Shown: positions 32,443 through 44,325, numbered from the stretch's first letter. The stretch: DNA of 64,000 nucleotides from Cynocephalus volans (GCF_027409185.1 NC_084474.1:90201005-90265004); one strand, 5' to 3'. Numbers and translations are program-made. The notes: generated from the sequence alone by a model not told the origin.

Positions 32443-33960
32443 GATCTGGTACAGAATTGAAAATCGATCATACAGGAGCAGAATGAAAGTGAAACTGGAG
32501 CAGCACCCTTGATTTGGTGAGCAGGGAGAGGGTCTGAGAATAAGCAGAAGCTTCAGAAAGAGCTCACACATTCTTTCTGAGCAACAGGAGAGAAAGCAGC
32601 AGGGGGCCCCAGAGATTGGGGGTGCAACATGAAAGGGTGGGTTTTGGTGGAAGCTGTCTTCTGATTGCTTCCATTTCCCTAAGAGGAAAAAATTATCAGC
32701 TGAGAGTGAAGTTGGTAGAGGGACACTGGGGATTGAAAGGCAGATCAAGGTATTAAACACCTCTCTAGGAGACAGGGTAATGAACAAGAAAATGTACTGT
32801 TAACAAGAAGAACCGGAGGTTTCCTTAATGATCATGAATTAGAACGAGACCAGTCAGCAGTTTGTCTAGTTTTCTTCAGTCACATTCAGTTGAGCGTATG
32901 CAAAGGTAGAGGAGATAGAGTTCTAGGTTCAATTAGTTTGAGATTTCGGCAGACAACTTGAGAGAGAAAAAAGTGAGTCTGGTTCTCTTTGGCCAGTCCA
33001 TATGGAATCAAAATTTCCAAGGATGTAGGCATGAAAGGTGAATTTCAAGAATGGGAAATTCACAAGCCTCAAGTTTCAACAGGGCTCTGAAATACCCAAG
33101 AGTCATTTTTTCACTTTGACCGCAAACCACAAACGTCCTTATCTTTATCAGGCTTTATTCACAGTAGGAACTCAACATAGGTTTGTCTAATTTCTTCCTG
33201 GATCCATCCATTGAAAAGGTTGCTTTTTTTTTTTTTTTTTTTTTTTCACCTTGAACACTCCCTCCACTTTTCAAAAGGGTAAGTTTGTCTCTTCATTGAA
33301 TCCTCACCCATCTCTAATTTTGTTATGTGGTGATTACATGCGCTTTGTAATGAAAATGAAGCAGAGAATTGCTGTCATGTAATTATATTTTAAAAGCCAA
33401 GTAATACCAGTTACTTTTATTAGCATTAACAATTAGCAGACCTCTTAACTTCAGCTGTGATAAAGAAATCCATTGTAATGACATTGCAGTGGCAGTTTTA
33501 CATCCCTGTCATATTAACATGAATAATAGAATGGATGTCAAGGGGAGATGGTGCAGGCATTTTTAATTTAAAAATACATAGGAGAGGAAAAAAAACAATT
33601 TGGCAGGTAATCATGAAAACCATCTGAGGTCCTTAGTTCAATATTCTAGATCCTTTATATTCCAAATAAATTTCTTCATTGATTGAAAATACATTTTGTG
33701 AAGGTAGGGGGTCACGTCTCATGCTTAGTATCACAACATTTTAAACTTGAAAAATACCGTAAGAAATTATCTCAGCTGCAACAAATTCAGAAACCTTGGG
33801 GGATAAGCAGATATTATAAATGAGGGAAAGTGCTAGACACGGGGGGCAGGTGGCAAGTTGGAAAACATAAACCAAATAAAAGAAAACAACACTACTCACA
33901 TCCATGATGAGATTCTCCATGATGGAAGGCAAACCCACTAGTCACAGATCTTTTCACTTT
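32443..33960. other. Non-coding; T run and a TAAT-rich block at 33350-33560
   Basis: The 126-codon minus-strand frame at 32407-32787 overlaps the LTR edge and is not recognised as a protein. A T run lies at 33222-33246. From 33350 to 33560 there is unique, repeat-free AT-rich sequence ('atgtaattatatttt', 'attagcattaacaattagc', 'cctgtcatattaacatgaataat'). L2-like words ('ttatcaggctttattcacagtagg') occur near 33150. Confidence 0.35.
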
Positions 33961-35839
33961 TCTGAACAGCTTTTTTCTTTCTTTTTCTTTTTTATTCTTA
34001 TAAATCATGGTATTTATTTATGCCCTTTGCCTCACCTATAACTTTCATAAATATTTTCTAAATAGTTTACTTTGACAATATTTGATATCTGAATGCTAAT
34101 ACACATACACAAACATTGAAACACTCACAAGCACAGACACACACATTATTGACAAGACCAAATAAAACACAGATGTATTTAGGCCTCTGAGCAACTGATT
34201 TAGTCTAATTGGGAGTACCCGAGTCCTTAAAACGGCAGTTAACTATGACTTATCCAACAAGTTAGTGACTTGTTAATCTAAAGTTAATCTAAAGTTAGTT
34301 AGATTTTAGGTGGTCTCCTTTGTCTCTTAATCTAGGGTTATTTTCTATATCAGAAAAATTATTCCAGGATTACTCTTAGGGGTATAATATATTTTCTTTA
34401 ATTATTCTAGCTCAACTTTTTCCCCAAGATTTAATGATTGAGTCCTACAAAATCTGTGACTTTTCTAAAGATGCACAGATAATGAGAAGCATAGAAAAGC
34501 CTAAAAGGTAGTCTGGTACTTTCTAATCTCTAATTGTGTGTGCCATCGAGGCAGATACATGAAACTTGATTGTTAATAGTCAAGGCCTTGCATGTACTTT
34601 AAGTTCTTTTCACACTGCAGCTTAGGTCATGAGACCAGGAGCCATAAATCATGACTGTACACAGGTGAAGACTTTGGCCAGGTGTTTCTGCGCATTCACA
34701 GAAGAGGCCCACAATATGCTTTGGCTTTCTTGCTCCTAGAGTTAGTGAATTCATATTAGGCAGACAACAGCTTACTGTCCTGGGCCTCTACCTGTGCTCA
34801 ACCTGCTAAATGATTCTAAAATTCATTCAAATTCATTTCTAAAGTTCAATTCCAGGTAATTCCACCCTGCAGCAAATCTTGCTAATCCTTAAGTTAGCTA
34901 GAATAAAACATATTCATGGTTTGGTAAAAAGAAATACATAATTAGAGCTTACAATGTAAAAGAATGATATAGCAGAAAAAGGTAGTATTTTTTTTTTCTT
35001 AAAGGCATATTCTGAAATGTCTTCACAGTCAAGCTTGCAAGTCAAAATGAAATGTCTCATGAGCTGAACAGTGGGATGAACAGGCTGCCCTTAAAAGGAT
35101 AAATCCAGGAGAGAGATGAGTGAGAAACTAGAGGATTGGACTGAAGACAAGACAATTACTAAGTGATAACTGCAAAATAACAGGGATGACCAGGATACCC
35201 AAGTAGGGTAACAGTAAAGAGACCAGGAAAGATGGTATTGATTCCAACTCTGTGATTGTCCTATCCCTCTTCCATCCCCTGGATCCCTTTCTATTAGGTC
35301 ATTCTGCATGCAATGCTTCTTCAGAACTACTTGGCTCACATGTTGGCTAGTTTCCTATGTACATGTTTGTGACATGCACTTAACCTGTGCTTGCTCCAGT
35401 GCTGTCTTGTCATTTGTCCCTTGCTTTTTTCTTGATGAATACTTGTCCTGGGGACAAACAGCATGGCCTTCTCTAAGAGGCAGCCCAGGGAGCCAGGTGG
35501 CCCACACAGAAGCGTCCTAATTCAATCTGACAGTGAGCTATCACTGCAGAGCAATGACTGCATCTAGACTCGCTTGAGTAAGTGAGGTGTCCACATCCCT
35601 AAATCAGAGTGACTTAATGCCAAAGGACCATTCTTTTCTTTGGAGACATTCCCACACTGGGCAAACTTGGAAATTTTTTATTTTTTTTTTAAGGGGAAGA
35701 CAACTTTCAATCTTGACAAACTGAGCTTTGGGTGTGCAATCTTCTCTCAGGCTACTCTTTATCTCCACATCTTTCATCCCCTTTTAACAACTATCGCTTG
35801 TGCACTCTCTGCATGCTCCATCCCTGTGCTTAACAGAGT
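33961..35839. other. Unique non-coding sequence
   Basis: No gene or transposon is recognised with confidence. AC-rich words occur near 34100-34145 and a repeated phrase, 'aatctaaagtta', near 34275-34298. Short frames at 35091-35867 carry no known motif. Confidence 0.35.
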
Positions 35840-35985
35840 GGAAAGAACACAGTCTTTAGGGACATAGAAATACAGACACAGCACGGACTTGCAGCTTAAC
35901 CACCAACTACATGGCCTTGGACAATATTTTCAATTTGTATAAAATGAAGAAAACAATAGATGCAGTGCATGCTTGTTTGATGAAT
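35840..35985 (+). repeat. MIR fragment
   Basis: 'agagtggaaagaacacagtctttagggacatagaaatacagacacagcacggac', 'ttaaccaccaactacatggccttggacaat' and 'aatttgtataaaatgaagaaaac' follow sense MIR in order. Confidence 0.65.
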
Positions 35986-36040
35986 TAGGTGAGCCCCTGC
36001 CTGCTTGGAATCTAGCACATCATAGTTGTTTAACTGAATT

Positions 36041-36248
36041 AAGTAGTATGTTGAAGTATATTTTCCTTTTCTTCTCATCCCCTTTTCCTCCTGTGGAATC
36101 TCCATTTTCTGTGCTTCTCCACTTGATTTACATTCTACCTTTTCCTGCCGACTTTTGCTCACAAAAAGAAAAAAAAAAAGAAAATTTTTCTCTGTTTCTT
36201 ATCCTCTTTCTCCTGTTGTAGCTGTTTGTGTAGAATCCTCTCTCTCTA

Positions 36249-36284
<36 letters not shown>

Positions 36285-36640
36285 TTCTTCCTCTTTTCTT
36301 CCTTGGTTCCTCTGCTCTTTCCTTGACGTATTTCTTACTGCACTGCTGCATTTCTCCCTCTTTACTCCTTGCATGCTCTTCCTTTTCTCTCCTTTCTTTT
36401 TTCTGATTCTCTCTCTCTCTCGCTGTAGGTCTCTTTACATTGCACACCCTCTCCATTGTGACTCTCTTTGCCTCTTGCCTTTGCTTCCTTTTGTTCCTTC
36501 AGATCTGACTTTACTCTCTCCGCCCTGTTCTCTGTTAATTAGGCATCTCATTGCTGACCTCTCACCCTATTTCATAGTCTTCCTTATTTCTTTTCCCTTC
36601 AAACTTAGCCTCTCCCCCTTAAAGTGACCTCATGTGCATA
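36041..36640. repeat. Pyrimidine-rich tract with (TC)n core
   Basis: For about 600 bases the plus strand is strongly C+T-rich, with a near-perfect (TC)n core at 36238-36285 and a second run at 36410-36421. This strand bias gives long stop-poor frames on both strands (a Ser/Leu-rich frame up to 133 codons on plus, an Arg/Glu-rich one on minus). They should not be read as genes. The tract could adopt triplex (H-DNA) structure. Confidence 0.85.
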
Positions 36641-36989
36641 AAGAAATTGGGATTTTGTTGTTTGGGGAATGACACATGATGCTTCTCTTTGTTTTATTTT
36701 GGCCTTGATTTCCCCTTGGATGATCTACAAGCTGCTGTTCCATTTGCATGAGTCAAGTCTCTGTTGGTTTAATGCTCATGCTCCATAACGTGGCTTCTCA
36801 GTACAATTTAATATTTTCCGCACCATGAATACCATGCCCAGAAGCTCACAGCCTTTCACTGAAATATAGCAGGTGACACAAGTAGAATTTATTACAAAGG
36901 AAAACAAACCTAAAACCGGGTCACTGTTGAATTAATAGCAAAAGGTCAAAAATCTTGTGGGAGAAATGAAAACTTGTAGGCTTAGAAAT
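36641..36989. other. Unique non-coding sequence
   Basis: No gene or repeat is recognised. An octamer-like ATTTGCATG lies near 36743. Confidence 0.35.
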
Positions 36990-37150
36990 ACAAAACATTA
37001 TTGTGTACCCTCTTAATGGTGGGCATACATTTAATGAAATATTACCCTCATTTTATATATAAAAAAGCTGAAACTGAGAGAGAAGTACTTTGTCTAGAAT
37101 TGCACTCAGTGCTGGTAATCACATAACTTGGAATTCAACCATATCTTCAG
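36990..37150 (-). repeat. MIR fragment, antisense
   Basis: 'aatggtgggcatacatttaatgaaatattaccctcattttatatataaaaaagctgaaactgagagagaagtactttgtctagaattgcac' matches the reverse complement of MIR from its 'ccattttacagatgaggaaactgaggc' block onward. Confidence 0.65.
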
Positions 37151-38086
37151 ACCTTTACTTCTGAGTAGGATTGATTAATCGTGGCAGGCCATCACTCATA
37201 CTGCAACAAATACAGACAAATGCATAGAAATAGTGTAGAGACAAATTATAAAATTCATATTTTTTATAATTATTGAAACTTGTGGAAGCAGAAGTATAGG
37301 GATAGAAATTTCAGAGTACAAAGAGCCCCTTTGACGTGAGCTGATGCCTTCTGGTGTTTTCTTTCTTGGGTGGCATTCACTGATTTTGAGTATGGGCTAA
37401 AGATTAGGTTTACCATAGGTGGAGGATTCTACATGGGAAAAATCAACCAGTGGAGGTTCTGAAGTGCTGGAATGGCTAGTTGGAGCCAAAGGGCCCCCAC
37501 GAAGCACTACAGTGGCCCAGCAGGCTGGGGACTGGGCTGAGGATGAACATGAAATCACAGATGACTTAGGAGAAGAAAGCTCTGCTTGAGAGAAAGGTCT
37601 GCAGTAAGCACCTGGAGATCCTACCCTAAGAACTTGGCCAGAATCCAAGCCTGCACAAGATGAAGGAATAAAAAGATCAATTAAAAATCTCTAAAATGCA
37701 GAGTGTTCAAGACTGGAGGTAGAGAGACTCCAAGCTCTCATACGAAAACTCAAAAGGTGGTACCTGAAGAGGGGGCTGCGTTAAATGGCAGAGTGGAATC
37801 TCCTGCAGATCTGTAGCACCACAGAAGCAGGAGAATAAAGAGTTAAACTGTTCTCTAGAGGACAGAACTGAGACAGAAAACTGCCAGGCTTTCCCAGGAC
37901 AGCCATCAAAAGGAATAGGGAAAATTGAGAGGTAGACTTTGACTCCCTGGAACTGCAGTTCAGTCTCGACCTAACTCAATTTCTGAGCAAACTCTTAGTG
38001 AAAGACTCTTGGTGAAATGGTGACTCTTTGGTGAAATAACATTATCTTCATCCTGTATGTTTCTTGTATTCTTGTGCCATGGAAAA
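37151..38086. other. Possible L1M 5'-region remnant, unassigned
   Basis: From about 37400 to 38030 the wording (G/A-rich with 'gagagactccaagctctcat', 'gtggtacctgaagaggggg', 'gacagaactgagacagaaaactgcc') suggests the 5' portion of an old LINE ahead of the ORF1-like remnant that follows. The match is not specific enough to name it. Confidence 0.3.
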
Positions 38087-38180
38087 GTATATACATTAAT
38101 ATATATTATATATATTATTTATATATATATATTATATATATATTTATTTATATGATATATAAAATATGTATGTATATATT
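38087..38180. repeat. (AT)n-rich microsatellite
   Basis: This is a tract of almost pure A/T with alternating TA runs and TTTA interruptions. It makes the Tyr/Ile-rich open frame at 38074-38265, which is not a gene. Confidence 0.85.
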
Positions 38181-38189
38181 GAGTTTTTG

Positions 38190-38870
38190 GAAGGGGAAAA
38201 ATGTAACTGATAATCAAGGAAAAAAAGAGAAAGTCAGTGAAGCAGTTCCACTCATTAGCCACTGAATAGCAGAGAAGGATTTTAAAAGAGCTATTAAAAA
38301 CAAGACAGAAAGAGAAAAATGCTATTTAAAAAAAAAATTCAAATTATTTTAGAGCCTCATACTAAATACTTAATAATAATAACTTGTTGGATGAAAAGAC
38401 AAAGAAAGACAAATAGAAAATACCCCCACTGAAACACAGAAGAAAAAAAAAAAGAACAAAATAGAATATAAGAGATGTGCAGGACATAGTTGAATGTTCT
38501 CAAGTTTGTGTGAAATAAGGGTCAGAAATGCAATTTTAAGAGATAATGTCCAGAGATGATCAAAAAATGATGAAAAACATCAACCCACAAATTCCAGAAG
38601 CTTTAATCTCTGCTCAAGAAACACAAAGAAAAATCTCACCTAGGCCCATCACAATCAAACTGATTAAATTAAAAATAATGAGAAAAATCATAAAATGAGC
38701 TGGAAGAAGAAAACACATTATCCTTATTAGGACAACAATAATATTTATGGCTGGTCTTGCAACAATAACCAGAAAGCTGAAAGCCAGCAAAGAATAATTT
38801 AAAAGTGAAGAAAACCTGTCAACCAAGGATTCTAAATACAGACATATTTATCTGAATATATTTTCAAAGA
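38190..38870 (+). mobile_element. L1 ORF1-like LINE remnant, sense
   Basis: The order of words is that of an old L1 ORF1 3' half and following spacer: 'gaaaaacatcaacccacaaattccagaagc', 'tcaaactgattaaattaa', 'ctggaagaagaaaac', 'gctgaaagccagcaaagaa', 'gaaaacctgtcaaccaaggattctaaatac'. It is full of stops and frameshifts. A HAL1-type element would read the same, so the subfamily is left open. Confidence 0.55.
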
Positions 38871-40229
38871 TTAGAAGATGAAATTTTCTTTTCTTTATTT
38901 TTTTGAAGGATATTTTGTGTCTTATTTGGCATAACTCCTAGGTCGGTGTTAGTATATGGGATAAGTCTTTAAGAATAAAATACAAATTCACTTTCATCTA
39001 ATCTCTTCTTCCAGGTTCTCCCAGGAGGAATGGGTATAAGTGTGGTCTGTCAGATTAAAGGTATTAATTTGATCACATTTACAGTAACTGAGGTTTCAGT
39101 CATTGAAAAAGTGATGCATGTGGGTGATCCCTTTTCTTTCTTTCTCTTCCAAAATTATTTCCTGTCCTGCACCCAAGCTTAAAACCTCCTATGTGGTCCT
39201 AAGACCTGACTTCTGAACAGCTGAGTACATGCTGCCTCCTTCCCACTTCTTATTTTTCCATATTGCCAGAGAGTAGAGTTCATTCCCAAAATGTTGAACT
39301 CATTTCCTTAAAAAAGAATGCTTAGGTAGGCATTCCTTTCAAAAACAAGGAAGAGACAAGCAAGAAAAACAAGCAGGGGGAGGCATTGTAGTCACTTAAA
39401 GAGAAACTTGGAGGTTTAGTTGTTTTCCCTTTTAAAGAGATTCACAGATAATAGAATTGAGCTATCAACTCCAACTTCAAAGAAATTGGCAGATTTGATC
39501 ATAGAGCTGAGAAAAGAGGATCTGGGCCTTATAGGAGTGATAGAAAATCCTACCATTCCAGCTGTAGGTGAAATGAGAAAGCAGATCGAGTGCATGTTTT
39601 ATGATGTGTAATTGTGCACAAACACCAGGGAGACTGATTGGGCAAAAGCTATTCAAAAAAACTGAAATTTATTTGTATAGTATATGCACTAGATCTCTAA
39701 GAAGAAAATACAGATTCCTCTCTTTTATCCAATTCCTTCCTTGAGTTGAAGGAGGAAAATGTTTCTAAGCATTTTGTTTGATTGCCTGATTACTTGTTTG
39801 TTCATTTTGGGGAGAGATACTAGGTAGAATCTACAAATTAAGGATCTCATGTGTTTTGTTATCTAAACCTCTTCCTACAATGTTATGTTAAAATGTCTTT
39901 ATAGGAAAGGAAATAATGGAGTATTAAGCCAATAAATTACATATTCTAAAATAAGGTTTTGAATCTCTAATGCAAAATGATGTGGGATTGTCATTGTATC
40001 AGTGATGTGGATCTTGGCAGAGTTTAGCTTGCACATGTTACCTTCAAATGATAAGCCAAGTAGAGAACACACAAATATTCACTGAGATATACTAGAGATC
40101 TAGAATCTGTGGGGTGGGGAGATGAGATTGGAGTGCCTAAGAGCTTTTGAGGTGGTCAAGGAAGTTCAGGTAGAATCTTGGAAAGAAGGTGTTTATTGGT
40201 GACAACCTGTCAACTTGTCAACATACCTA
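38871..40229. other. Unassigned non-coding sequence
   Basis: No gene is recognised. The 63-codon frame at 39420-39611 reads as a plausible hydrophilic peptide, but I know no homologous family and it has no supporting context. Confidence 0.35.
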
Positions 40230-40233
40230 CAGC

Positions 40234-40729
40234 TGTAAGACTGGCCCGAAAGCACGAATCTTACTTGTTGGGAAGGCTCATCTCGCAAAGACCAGGAGAT
40301 AGAGATCGCTGCAATCAAGCAAGAGGTTTTTTATTCCAGCATGCTGGGGTCCCTCCGTCTTCAGGACAGAAGTGGCTCCTAGCTCTTAACACAAGCACTT
40401 TTTATTCAGTTTGGTAGGCAGACTTTGGCAAAAGGATGAGTTGTACATAGTTTATTGGTCATCTGAGGTGACTTTTAATCTCGTTGGTGGCCTTCAGTGG
40501 GGTGGTACACAGACGAGGAACTGGGGAATTGACCAATAGCCCACCCCTTTTGCAGTTAGGCCCTTCCTGGAACTGGGTGAACTTTGGGCTCTTTGGAAAG
40601 TCCCTTCTCCCTGGCAATGGAAAATCCTTATCTTCTGATAAGGGAAAGTCTCAATCACCTGGTAGCGGAAAGTCCTAAGTACCTGGTATTGTTTACCCAA
40701 AAAAGTTGGGGGTTATCTCTATCTCTGCA
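40234..40729 (-). mobile_element. Solo LTR, family A copy 2, antisense
   Basis: It begins TGTAAGACTGG on plus and shares almost every phrase with copy 1 ('gggaaggctcatctcgcaaagaccagga', 'ttccagcatgctggggt', 'gtttggtaggcagactttgg'). It ends at TGCA (40729) and is flanked by CAGC at 40230-40233 and 40730-40733, a 4-bp duplication that may be 5 bp with one base shared. The AATAAA signal is at 40330-40335 on the minus strand. Unlike copy 1, the TATA position reads 'tttttattc' and is degraded. Its U3 keeps the block deleted from copy 1 and carries a 24-bp tandem array (listed separately). No viral genes flank it. Confidence 0.85.
40595..40690 (-). promoter_or_regulatory. Four 24-bp U3 repeats with kB-like cores
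   Basis: The words GGAAAGTCCC, GGAAAATCCT, GGAAAGTCTC and GGAAAGTCCT start at 40595, 40619, 40643 and 40667, exactly 24 bases apart, with diverged spacers. On the LTR strand the first reads GGGACTTTCC, the canonical NF-kB site, and the second GGATTTTCC, another kB variant. They lie in U3 upstream of the LTR promoter, where gammaretroviral enhancers are usually found as direct repeats. Copy 1 has only two related words, at 32305 and 32330. Whether any factor binds is inference. Confidence 0.75.
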
Positions 40730-40733
40730 CAGC

Positions 40734-43147
40734 CACAAGCCTAGTTTAGAGTTAGATGTGTACTTAAGAAGGCTAATAGTTTCCAACTCGACCTTTAATA
40801 TTAAGCCTGAATCGAGTGGGATCATCTGAACTACATGGGAACTGTTGAGATTTATTTGACCTGCAATGAAAAAAGCACAACATCTTTATCCCCATTCCTC
40901 TATTTCCTAAGGCCATTGGTCCCTAAATTGACTTATAATGGTAAAGAAGTGCATCTCCCAGCTAGAGGAAGGTTTCAGCCCTTTGAAAAAAGACAAAGGA
41001 GTCAACACTAGGATTTTGCATACTATGCCATACAGAAGCAAAAGATTTAAAACTTTTTCTAGACATGCCAGAGGTCCCTTTGTTCCAGAAATCTGACTTT
41101 GACCAACATTTGCATTCCTCTCCCCCATTTGTGGAGGAAAGCAGATAGGGACTTTGGTATCATTCAGAGGTTGTCATGTAGCTGATTGTACTGACCTTTA
41201 GGACACACCTGTCTCTCTCTCCCTGGACATTAGTTCAGAGCACTTTGACATTTGCATGTGATAGACATTTTCTCCCTTAGAGTTCCTTGGTTTTTCACAT
41301 CTTCAAAACAGGTGGTTTTAAACATAGTGGATTATAAGGTTCTTTCCAGCTCTGTGATTCTACAGAAGTAAAATGATTTAGTTTGGAAGAATTTGTAGTC
41401 TCCCCAGAAGTGGTAAGCAGATAGATGATAGAAGTTAAGTCTCCAAATTAGGATTTGATAAATTGCTGTACCAAAGAAAAAAATAAAAGCCACACCCAAG
41501 TGGCACTGAGAAAATGGAATTTGAATCTTTAGGGCTTTTTTTTATTATTATTTTTAATCTACAAAATATTGGTCTGCCACTGCTGATAGGTATTGATTGT
41601 GAGGTTATCCAGTATTACGATTCTTTAGACTGTGTTCTGTTTTGTCAGCCTCAGAGAGACACAGAGTAAAAAGAAATCCATCTCAGTGAATAATATCAGT
41701 CGATGATGGTAAAATATGAGATATGTTGTCTCTTTATCTATATTCGATACATGAGTGATCCTAAATCTATGTTTATGATTTCCCAGGAGAGGGGTGCGTT
41801 GATGTTACTGAGTACAATGCATGCATCCTCTAGTGTATTCGATCATCAACTTTGCAACTGGCCTTAGTTGGCTAGAGTCCAATAAAGCTGCCAAAAATGA
41901 AGGTCTTCATGCATTAGGACTCAACCTTTGTAAGTCTGTGAGCCTTTCAAACCAATGCGAGTAGTGTATTAATGTGGGATCAGGCATTAGTTTGCCTGTC
42001 TCAGAGCATGTCTTCCTGTTTTAAAACATCAGGTGTGCAAATGCTCCAGAGCAACATCTTCCCACTATAAACCTTAGATTTATGCTATTTATTTATCTAT
42101 TTATTTATTTATTTATCAGTTCTTAATTACAATATTTATTATTTTTATTGTTATTAGCATATTCATTGTTACAAACTGTTTTTCAGGATTTGGTCTTTTG
42201 GAATCTTTAATTGAACTTTAATTATTCATTGGGCCAGAAGTTTTGTCCTGCATCCCAGTCTACATAATTGGGGCTCTCATATTCTGTAGTGCCTTCTAGG
42301 ATCCCTGCCTAGGGGACTGGTTGTCCCAGGACCAACAGTTCTAGTGGGCTCAGTGAGTCTTGTGTTAACGTAAACTGACCTCCCCACACAGAACCAAGGG
42401 AATATTATCTGCCTGACTGTAATTAATATCTCGACCCAACCACTCCTGCTGCCAAAGCCTTTTTTCAGCGGATCATATCCACAGGCTGAACTAGCCAATT
42501 ACATTGTATTTAAAGTAAGCTTCATGGTAAAGTAATGGCCTCAGAACAATGCATTATATTCTATAAAATGCACATCTGCTTGCAAAGACCTTATTCCTGG
42601 CACTAGTTATATCATGCATGGATCTTGAATCTGTAGGTATTACAACCTCAAAATTTAAACATGTAGGAGTACATTTACACTTTATATTATTTTTTTTCCT
42701 CCTAGTGTGTTACTTTGATATAATTATTCATAATCTCATAAAAATCTCTCTTGCTGTATGTCACTATAATTTTGGAAATCTTTAATATAGTAATGGCTTG
42801 AATGGTCCCAGCCCTTAAAGGAAAGGATGTTCTCTGGAAACCACTAACCAAACTATGAACTCCTCTAATTTTACTTTTTCCCAAATGACCATCAGACATT
42901 TTCATTATGTTACCTCTTCTACAGCTAAGCCTGAAATTCTCAACTTCAGAGAATATCAATGAAATGATCCCTGAATAGAAGGCCACGTTTCTTTCCACTA
43001 ATCAATAGTGATACATTTTTATTCAGTTCTACAAATAGTTAGTTTTCTTCTACAAATATTTGTTTTTACTCCAGTCATGACATTAGACCAGATAATATTA
43101 CAAGGTGTGGGACGGAGAAGATTCCTATTGTTAAAGAGTTAGGAATC
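40734..43147. other. Unassigned non-coding sequence, (TTTA)n at 42077-42117
   Basis: No gene is recognised. A (TTTA)n microsatellite occupies 42077-42117. The 42240-42500 stretch is GC-richer, is not matched to a repeat, and contains several CpGs ('ctcgacccaac', 'cagcggatc'). An open frame there has no known domain. Remaining short frames have no support. Confidence 0.35.
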
Positions 43148-43549
43148 TGTTAGTCAGAGTTCTCCAGAGAAACAGAACCAATAGGATGTGTGTTTATATG
43201 CATATATAGAGAGATTTATGTTAAAGAATCAGCACAGCTGATTTTGGAGGATGCAGGGTGTGCCAGCATGCTGCAGACCCAGGAAGAGCCAGTGTTGCAG
43301 TTCAAGTCCGAAGACTGTCTGCTGGCAGAATCCCTACTTGCTTGGGGGAGGGAAGTCTTTTGCTTTATTCAGACCTTCAGCTGATTGAATGAAACCTACC
43401 CATGTTGTGGAGACCACTCTGCTTTGCTCAAAGACCACCGGTTTAAATATTAATCTCATCCAAAAACACCTTCACAGAAACCTCCAGAATAATGTCCAAG
43501 TATCTGGACACTGTGTCCTAACCAAGTTGACATATAAAATTAATCATCA
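43148..43549 (-). mobile_element. Ancient ERVL-like LTR, antisense
   Basis: The plus strand opens with 'tgttagtcagagttctccagagaaacagaaccaataggatg' and closes with 'ccaagttgacatataaaattaatcatca'. This is the reverse complement of the well-known mammalian LTR that starts TGATGGTTAATTTTATGTGTCAACTTGG and ends GGTTCTGTTTCTCTGGAGAACCC. Internal blocks ('ccggtttaaatattaatctcatccaaaaacaccttcacagaaa') fit. No target duplication is left. The exact subfamily is not assigned. The plus frame at 43190-43384 lies within it. Confidence 0.75.
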
Positions 43550-43904
43550 TGCACTCTAAACTTATAAGATCTAAGTTCTAAGGGTCCTGGAGACCATCTT
43601 CACATTGCTCTGCTCAGGGCATGAGTATCCTCCGTGACTTTTTTGTCAAATGTACTCAGTAAAGCTATAGTGTGTGATAGATGGCCAAATCTAGGCTCTT
43701 GGATTGAGGCTCAATGGCTCCCACTTACACTGTGTCTCTACATAGATCATGGTATTATGACAACTCCTTCCAGCCCCAATGCCATCAACCTTTGAGCTTG
43801 GAAAGTCTTCCTGATGATGTGGATGACTTTAAGCATTATAGTTAAGAGAAGAGGAGACACCAGTGAAGTGTCCTTTCTGAGTATTAGCATTAGGGTCAGG
43901 GGAT
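43550..43904. other. Unique non-coding sequence
   Basis: No gene or transposon is recognised. Confidence 0.35.
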
Positions 43905-44110
43905 GAGGATTATTTCTGGTCCTTCCTCTTGTATTCATGAGCTATAAAACTTTAGGTTAATGGTATAATTTCTTTGAGCTTTTGTTTTCTTAGCTGTAAA
44001 AGTTAGAAAATAAAATACCTTTTTCACATACCTATTTTGAAGATCCAATTAGGGAATATGTCTGAAAGCACTTGGAAAATTGTACAATGCAGTTCCAGAA
44101 TGAATCATAT
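43905..44110 (+). repeat. MIR fragment
   Basis: Worn sense MIR: 'attcatgagctataaaactttaggttaatggtataatttctttgagcttttgttttcttagctgtaaaagtt', then 'aagcacttggaaaattgtacaatgca'. Confidence 0.55.
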
Positions 44111-44149
44111 TAGACAGTTATCTCATGTTAAATCGCATTAAAATGTCAG

Positions 44150-44245
44150 CTTCAGCCACTAAGCTGAGTTCCTTAAGTATAGGGTTAATGTCTTATTCAT
44201 CAACGTATTTCTAATACTTTAAACAGTACCATATCATTCATATCA
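44150..44245 (+). repeat. L2-like LINE fragment
   Basis: 'cactaagctgagttccttaagtatagggttaatgtcttattcatcaacgtatttctaatactttaaacagta' follows the L2 3' block 'gactgtgagctccttgagggcagggactgtgtcttattcatctttgtatccccagc'. Confidence 0.55.
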
Positions 44246-44325
44246 ATTTTATGTAGTTATTAATTAAATTAGCACTTATTAGTATCTTCTATGTTTCATC
44301 CACTTTGAAAAGCCAGTAAACGTTT

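Noticed and set aside
32407-32787. 126-codon minus-strand open frame
   Set aside because: It overlaps the LTR edge and is not recognisable as a viral or cellular protein.
36155-36627. Long Ser/Leu-rich and Arg/Glu-rich open frames
   Set aside because: These arise from a pyrimidine-rich tract that lacks stops on both strands. There is no protein-like composition.
42077-42117. Meaning in the (TTTA)n run
   Set aside because: An ordinary tetranucleotide microsatellite; no other context.
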